From: an uncultured Lachnospiraceae bacterium
Lineage (GTDB): Bacteria > Bacillota_A > Clostridia > Lachnospirales > Lachnospiraceae
Length of the DNA: 24,704 nucleotides
Direction: 5' to 3'
Assembly (NCBI GenBank): GCA_902780985.1
Contig: CACZHN010000006.1
Coordinates: 1-24,704, forward strand
The translations under genes and the position numbers were made by a program. The notes beneath the pieces are model-generated. The model searched no databases. It was not told the DNA's origin and saw nothing but the letters and a program-made list of their open reading frames with translations. This document shows, piece by piece, positions 21,482-24,704 of the stretch (positions within the stretch are counted from its first letter, which is position 1; the number at the start of each line of letters is the position of its first letter).

Positions 21482-22972
21482 TTAGATTCCAAGGAAGTTC
21501 TTAACTACCTTTTCCATATCTTCTTTGTCACATACTGTCTTGTGAAGTACTTCGGCACTTCTGATGTCCTCGATAGCCTGAGGGATCTTTACTGCAGACA
21601 GTCTTGCAAGCTCATCAACAAGCTCGAAATCGCTCTTTGCATCATATGCAGGATCGATAGCTGTCATAACGCTTCTTGTGAACTTATAAGGACTTGCTGT
21701 GGAAGCGATAAGTGTAGGAGTTGTTGTATCTCCTGTCTCTTCCTTGAACTTATCGTATACATTTACAGCAACTGCTGTATGTGTATCGATGATATATCCG
21801 TCCTCGTCATATACCTTTCTGATTGTCTCTGCAACTTCATCCGATGTTGCAAAGTTACCGTAGAAGTGGAACAGGTTCTTCTTCATCTGATCTGTGATCT
21901 TGTATCTTCCTGTCTCGTTCAGCTGCTTCATGAACTCTGCATTGTCTTCTGCGCTGTTGCCTGCGATTCTGTATATAAGTCTCTCAAGGTTGCTTGAGAT
22001 GAGAATATCCATTGAAGGTGAAGATGTAAGTATGAAATCTCTGTTTCTGTCGTACTCGCCTGTTGTGAAGAAATCATACAGAACCTTGTTGTCGTTTGAT
22101 GCACAGATGAATCTGTCTACAGGAACACCCATAAGTGATGCATAGTATGCAGCAAGGATGTTACCGAAGTTACCTGTAGGAACGACTACATTTATCTTAT
22201 CTCCTGCAGCGATCTTTCCACTGGCGATAAGTCTTGTATATGAATATACATAGTAAACAATCTGCGGAACAAGACGTCCGATGTTGATGGAGTTAGCTGA
22301 TGAGAACTGATATCCCTTGCTGTTTAACTCCTCTGCAAGAGCCTTGTCCTGGAACATAAGCTTAACGCCTGTCTGAGCGTCATCGAAGTTGCCTGTGATT
22401 CCCGCAACAAATGTATTCTTACCTCTCTCGGTAACCATCTGCTTCTCCTGAATCGGGCTTACACCGTTCTTAGGATAGAATACAGCGATCTTTGTTCCCG
22501 GAACATCTGCGAATCCGGCAAGGGCAGCCTTACCTGTATCACCTGATGTTGCTGTAAGAATTACGATATCGTTTGAGATGTTGTTCTTTCTTGCTGCCGT
22601 AGTCATAAGATACGGAAGGATTGAAAGAGCCATATCCTTGAATGCTATTGTCTTTCCATGGAAGAGCTCCATGATATATGCACCATGATGATATTTAACC
22701 GGTACTATAAGCTCGTTATCGAACTTTGAATCATAAGCACTGTTGATACAGTATCTGAGTTCCTCGTCCGTAAAGTCTGTAAGCATAAGCTTCATAACTT
22801 CAAATGCTACCTCGCGGTAGTTCATCTTCTTAAGCTCATCAAAGCTTACGTCAAGTGTAGGAATTTCGTCAGGAACGAAAAGTCCTCCTTCATTTGCAAG
22901 TCCCTTAAGAATTGCCTCTGATGCTGTTGCTGTTTCTTCTGAATTTCTTGTACTGCGATATAAGAATCCCAT
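21482..22972 (-). CDS. thrC: Threonine synthase
   Basis: A 496-residue PLP enzyme of the long threonine synthase type. The PLP lysine is Lys112 in 'ELFHGKTIAFKDMALS', and the phosphate-binding loop region is 'VVPTGNFGNILAAYYASLMG'. 'TATSGDTGKAALAGF' is also diagnostic. It converts O-phosphohomoserine to threonine in the cytosol. AGGAGG precedes the ATG by four bases. The gene begins eight bases after the 3D-domain gene and is followed by the terminator hairpin before queD. No other threonine gene is in the window. Confidence 0.97.
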   Translation of the reverse strand: MGFLYRSTRNSEETATASEAILKGLANEGGLFVPDEIPTLDVSFDELKKMNYREVAFEVMKLMLTDFTDEELRYCINSAYDSKFDNELIVPVKYHHGAYIMELFHGKTIAFKDMALSILPYLMTTAARKNNISNDIVILTATSGDTGKAALAGFADVPGTKIAVFYPKNGVSPIQEKQMVTERGKNTFVAGITGNFDDAQTGVKLMFQDKALAEELNSKGYQFSSANSINIGRLVPQIVYYVYSYTRLIASGKIAAGDKINVVVPTGNFGNILAAYYASLMGVPVDRFICASNDNKVLYDFFTTGEYDRNRDFILTSSPSMDILISSNLERLIYRIAGNSAEDNAEFMKQLNETGRYKITDQMKKNLFHFYGNFATSDEVAETIRKVYDEDGYIIDTHTAVAVNVYDKFKEETGDTTTPTLIASTASPYKFTRSVMTAIDPAYDAKSDFELVDELARLSAVKIPQAIEDIRSAEVLHKTVCDKEDMEKVVKNFLGI

Positions 22973-22980
22973 GATGCCTC

Positions 22981-23778
22981 CTAATTTAATATATATACAT
23001 CTGCGGTCTGACGACCGAAATTGAGTGCGTCCTGATGTGTGGTAAAGAATATATCTATTCTGTTACCCTTAATGGCACCGCCTCGGTCTTCTACGGTGTA
23101 GATAACGCCGTTGATAACCATCTTGGTACCGAAGCTGAATCTTGAGTCAGCTGCTATCGTATGATTTGCCGTAGCAAGTGTTCCACAGGCTGTTATACCG
23201 TTGGTCTTTCCACAGCATAAAGCACACGGACAGTATCCCGTAAGAACAAACTGACCTGCATATGTGCCTGTCTGTCCGGCCTGTGCGAGAACCGGCGTGG
23301 TAATTGCCGCATTTCCCTGAGGAAGAACGTAAGTAGAACCTGCTCCGAGAAGCATAGTGCTTTCCGTTGTACTGGTATCTATCTCCTTGATCTCATTCAG
23401 CTGATACTGATCGAGACGTCCCTCTGCAAGAGCGTTCTTTGAACTCTTGGTATATTTATCTTCAGCTACTATGGCCGTGAGCGCCGCTTTGTTCTTATCA
23501 AGCATCTCATCACCGGTTGCTACGAATTCATCCGATTCCGTAAGGACCGGTGTTTCCGTATTCGGATTGGTTATGGCAGAACTTACCAGCTTGCCTTCTC
23601 TTTCCTCATATGCCACTTTATCATATCTCGACTGTGACACAGGCTCATCGTAAAGAGCCGAGACAGCGATCATACGTCCGTATTCATTTGAACCAAGTCT
23701 GCTTCCCGCTACCGATGCCACACATACGATAAGAAGTGAAAGCACAACAACGGCAGAAGCTATTTTACTTCTTTTCAT
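22981..23778 (-). CDS. Secreted or anchored 3D-domain protein
   Basis: A 265-residue protein with an N-terminal signal/anchor helix (about 7-27, 'IASAVVVLSLLIVCVASVAG'), a middle region of about 140 residues without a recognised fold, and a C-terminal 3D domain (about 178-265). The domain shows 'GYCPCALCCGKTNG' and the three aspartates in 'TIAADSRF', 'VEDRGGAIKGNRIDIFF'. The 3D domain is the catalytic β-barrel shared with MltA-type lytic transglycosylases and the Rpf2/YuiC group, so it probably cuts peptidoglycan outside the cell. The start is uncertain: ATG at 23778 has only a weak GGTAG, and another ATG lies at 23790. It follows the dusB terminator and precedes thrC by eight bases. Confidence 0.85.
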   Translation of the reverse strand: MKRSKIASAVVVLSLLIVCVASVAGSRLGSNEYGRMIAVSALYDEPVSQSRYDKVAYEEREGKLVSSAITNPNTETPVLTESDEFVATGDEMLDKNKAALTAIVAEDKYTKSSKNALAEGRLDQYQLNEIKEIDTSTTESTMLLGAGSTYVLPQGNAAITTPVLAQAGQTGTYAGQFVLTGYCPCALCCGKTNGITACGTLATANHTIAADSRFSFGTKMVINGVIYTVEDRGGAIKGNRIDIFFTTHQDALNFGRQTADVYILN

Positions 23779-23799
23779 ATTTTCTACCATTATATATCG

Positions 23800-23831
23800 A
23801 AAAAAAATGCACACCTGTTTCGATGTGCATT
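23800..23831 (-). terminator. Rho-independent terminator after dusB
   Basis: AATGCACA (23806-23813) pairs perfectly with TGTGCATT (23824-23831) around a ten-base loop, and the minus-strand transcript ends in eight T. It lies 46 bases after the dusB stop and just before the 3D-domain gene, whose promoter is not evident apart from a TATAAT at about 23789-23794 without a convincing -35. Confidence 0.9.
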
Positions 23832-23877
23832 ATAGACTCCCAGCCATACTTAGTCAAGTGAAGAATTCGTTAATAAC

Positions 23878-24704
23878 CTACTGCTCTCTGCCCAATCCTT
23901 CTACCAGTTCCAGCAGTTCTTCGGTATGAGTTGCCGCACAGACCTGCCTTCTCAGCCTTGCCGAGTTCTTTATTCCTTCGGTGTACCAGGCGATATGCTT
24001 ACGCATCTCACGGACACCGATATATTCTCCTTTAAGCTTTACCATGAGTTCGATATGTCTTTTCATCATATCTCTGATTTCATCCAGAGTCGGACGCGGC
24101 GGGATTGTCTCTCCTGCAAGTCCGGCTTTTATCTCTCTGAATATCCAGGGATTGCCCTTTGCCGCTCTCGCTACCATTACGCTGTCGCAGCCGGTCTCTT
24201 CCTTCATTCTCATGACATCCTCTGCGGATTCGATATCACCGTTTCCGATAACAGGGATCTTTACGACTTCCTTTACACGACGGATCACCGACCAGTCGGC
24301 CTTTCCGCTGTAGAACTGTTCTCTGGTCCTGGCATGGACCGCTATCGCAGCCGCTCCCGCTTCTTCCAGCGCTGCTGCCATTTCCGGTACATTTATACTG
24401 TTCTCATCGAATCCGGATCTTATCTTTACCGTTACCGGAATATCTATCCTGCTTGTCATGGCACGGACTATATCCGCCGCCAGTTCGGGATTCTTCATAA
24501 GAGAAGATCCTTCACCGTTACCCACGATCTTCGGAACAGGACATCCCATGTTGATATCGATAAAATCAAAATCCCTCTCCTTTGCGATCTTCTCGGCTTC
24601 CCCGGCCATGATCTCCGGGTCGCTTCCGAAAAGCTGAACTCCTATGGGATGCTCAACCTCATCTGTAAGAAGAAGGATTTCGGTCTTATGATTGTTATAC
24701 ATAA
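23878..24704 (-). CDS. dusB: tRNA-dihydrouridine synthase (5' end outside window)
   Basis: 275 codons of a NifR3/DusB-type flavoenzyme are visible. The catalytic cysteine is in 'FIDINMGCPVPKIVGNGEGS'; FMN and substrate residues lie in 'VTVKIRSGFD', 'AIAVHARTREQFYSGKADW', 'IPVIGNGDI' and 'DSVMVARAAKGNPWIFREI'. It reduces uridine to dihydrouridine in tRNA. The protein is cut at the window edge: the first ATG seen (24700-24702) corresponds to the internal '(L)MYNN.KT' region of relatives, so about 40-50 N-terminal residues are missing. The flank upstream is not visible; a terminator follows the gene. Confidence 0.94.
   Translation of the reverse strand, partial: MYNNHKTEILLLTDEVEHPIGVQLFGSDPEIMAGEAEKIAKERDFDFIDINMGCPVPKIVGNGEGSSLMKNPELAADIVRAMTSRIDIPVTVKIRSGFDENSINVPEMAAALEEAGAAAIAVHARTREQFYSGKADWSVIRRVKEVVKIPVIGNGDIESAEDVMRMKEETGCDSVMVARAAKGNPWIFREIKAGLAGETIPPRPTLDEIRDMMKRHIELMVKLKGEYIGVREMRKHIAWYTEGIKNSARLRRQVCAATHTEELLELVEGLGREQ

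Noticed and set aside
1..24704. CRISPR arrays, tRNA/rRNA genes, insertion sequences, phage or defence islands
   Set aside because: No regularly spaced repeats, cloverleaf-like sequence, transposase, integrase or known defence domain was seen on either strand.

Overview
The window looks like chromosomal DNA from a low-to-moderate GC anaerobic Firmicute, most likely a Lachnospiraceae member (Butyrivibrio/Roseburia-like). The reasons are the protein style (Glu/Ala/Thr 'TEA' surface linkers, LytTR-DUF3021 pair, BlaI/M56 pair, 3D-domain exoprotein), strong AGGAGG-type ribosome sites and intrinsic terminators. The genus is inference. Every gene I can support lies on the minus strand, so the text below runs from high to low coordinates.

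Right end, about 24.7-18.0 kb: a 5'-truncated dusB closed by a clear terminator, a signal-bearing 3D-domain cell-wall protein, thrC, a terminator hairpin directly before queD, then queD-queE-folE-queC. Those four genes cover GTP to preQ0, the 7-deazaguanine precursor of queuosine. A YegS/DagK-type lipid kinase follows. Middle, about 18.0-11.9 kb: a good promoter (TTGAAA-17-TATAAT) starts a surface-polysaccharide operon made of a membrane-bound priming sugar-1-phosphate transferase, three family-2 glycosyltransferases and rmlD (dTDP-rhamnose), with purB behind it. A 75-nt near-perfect hairpin follows purB.

Accessory stretch, about 11.8-5.8 kb: a seven-helix membrane protein, a MATE exporter, and a complete barnase-type ribonuclease built as a lipoprotein on a TEA-repeat stalk, with its barstar inhibitor immediately downstream. 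Next is a BlaI-type repressor gene whose promoter carries two matching dyad operators. It is followed by a fusion of a BlaR1-like M56 membrane protease with an extracellular M23 endopeptidase, again through a TEA stalk, and by an RNA-binding YlmH-like S4 protein ending in a terminator.

Left end, about 5.7-0 kb: a membrane diguanylate cyclase (GGDEF), then a compact transcription unit that is easy to overlook. It has a TTGACA promoter, a ribosome site, a 35-codon threonine-rich ORF (4383-4490) whose coding RNA can fold into a nested hairpin, and a strong terminator. It lies directly before a methyltransferase-GNAT-GNAT operon that has no obvious promoter of its own. Last come a hairpin that is both a terminator and a mask over a Shine-Dalgarno site, a small membrane protein, and a LytTR regulator with its DUF3021 membrane partner.

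The most interesting items are the threonine-rich small ORF/attenuator-like unit, the operator-controlled M56-M23 fusion, the tethered barnase with barstar, the terminator in front of queD, and the SD-masking hairpin at about 1.55 kb.
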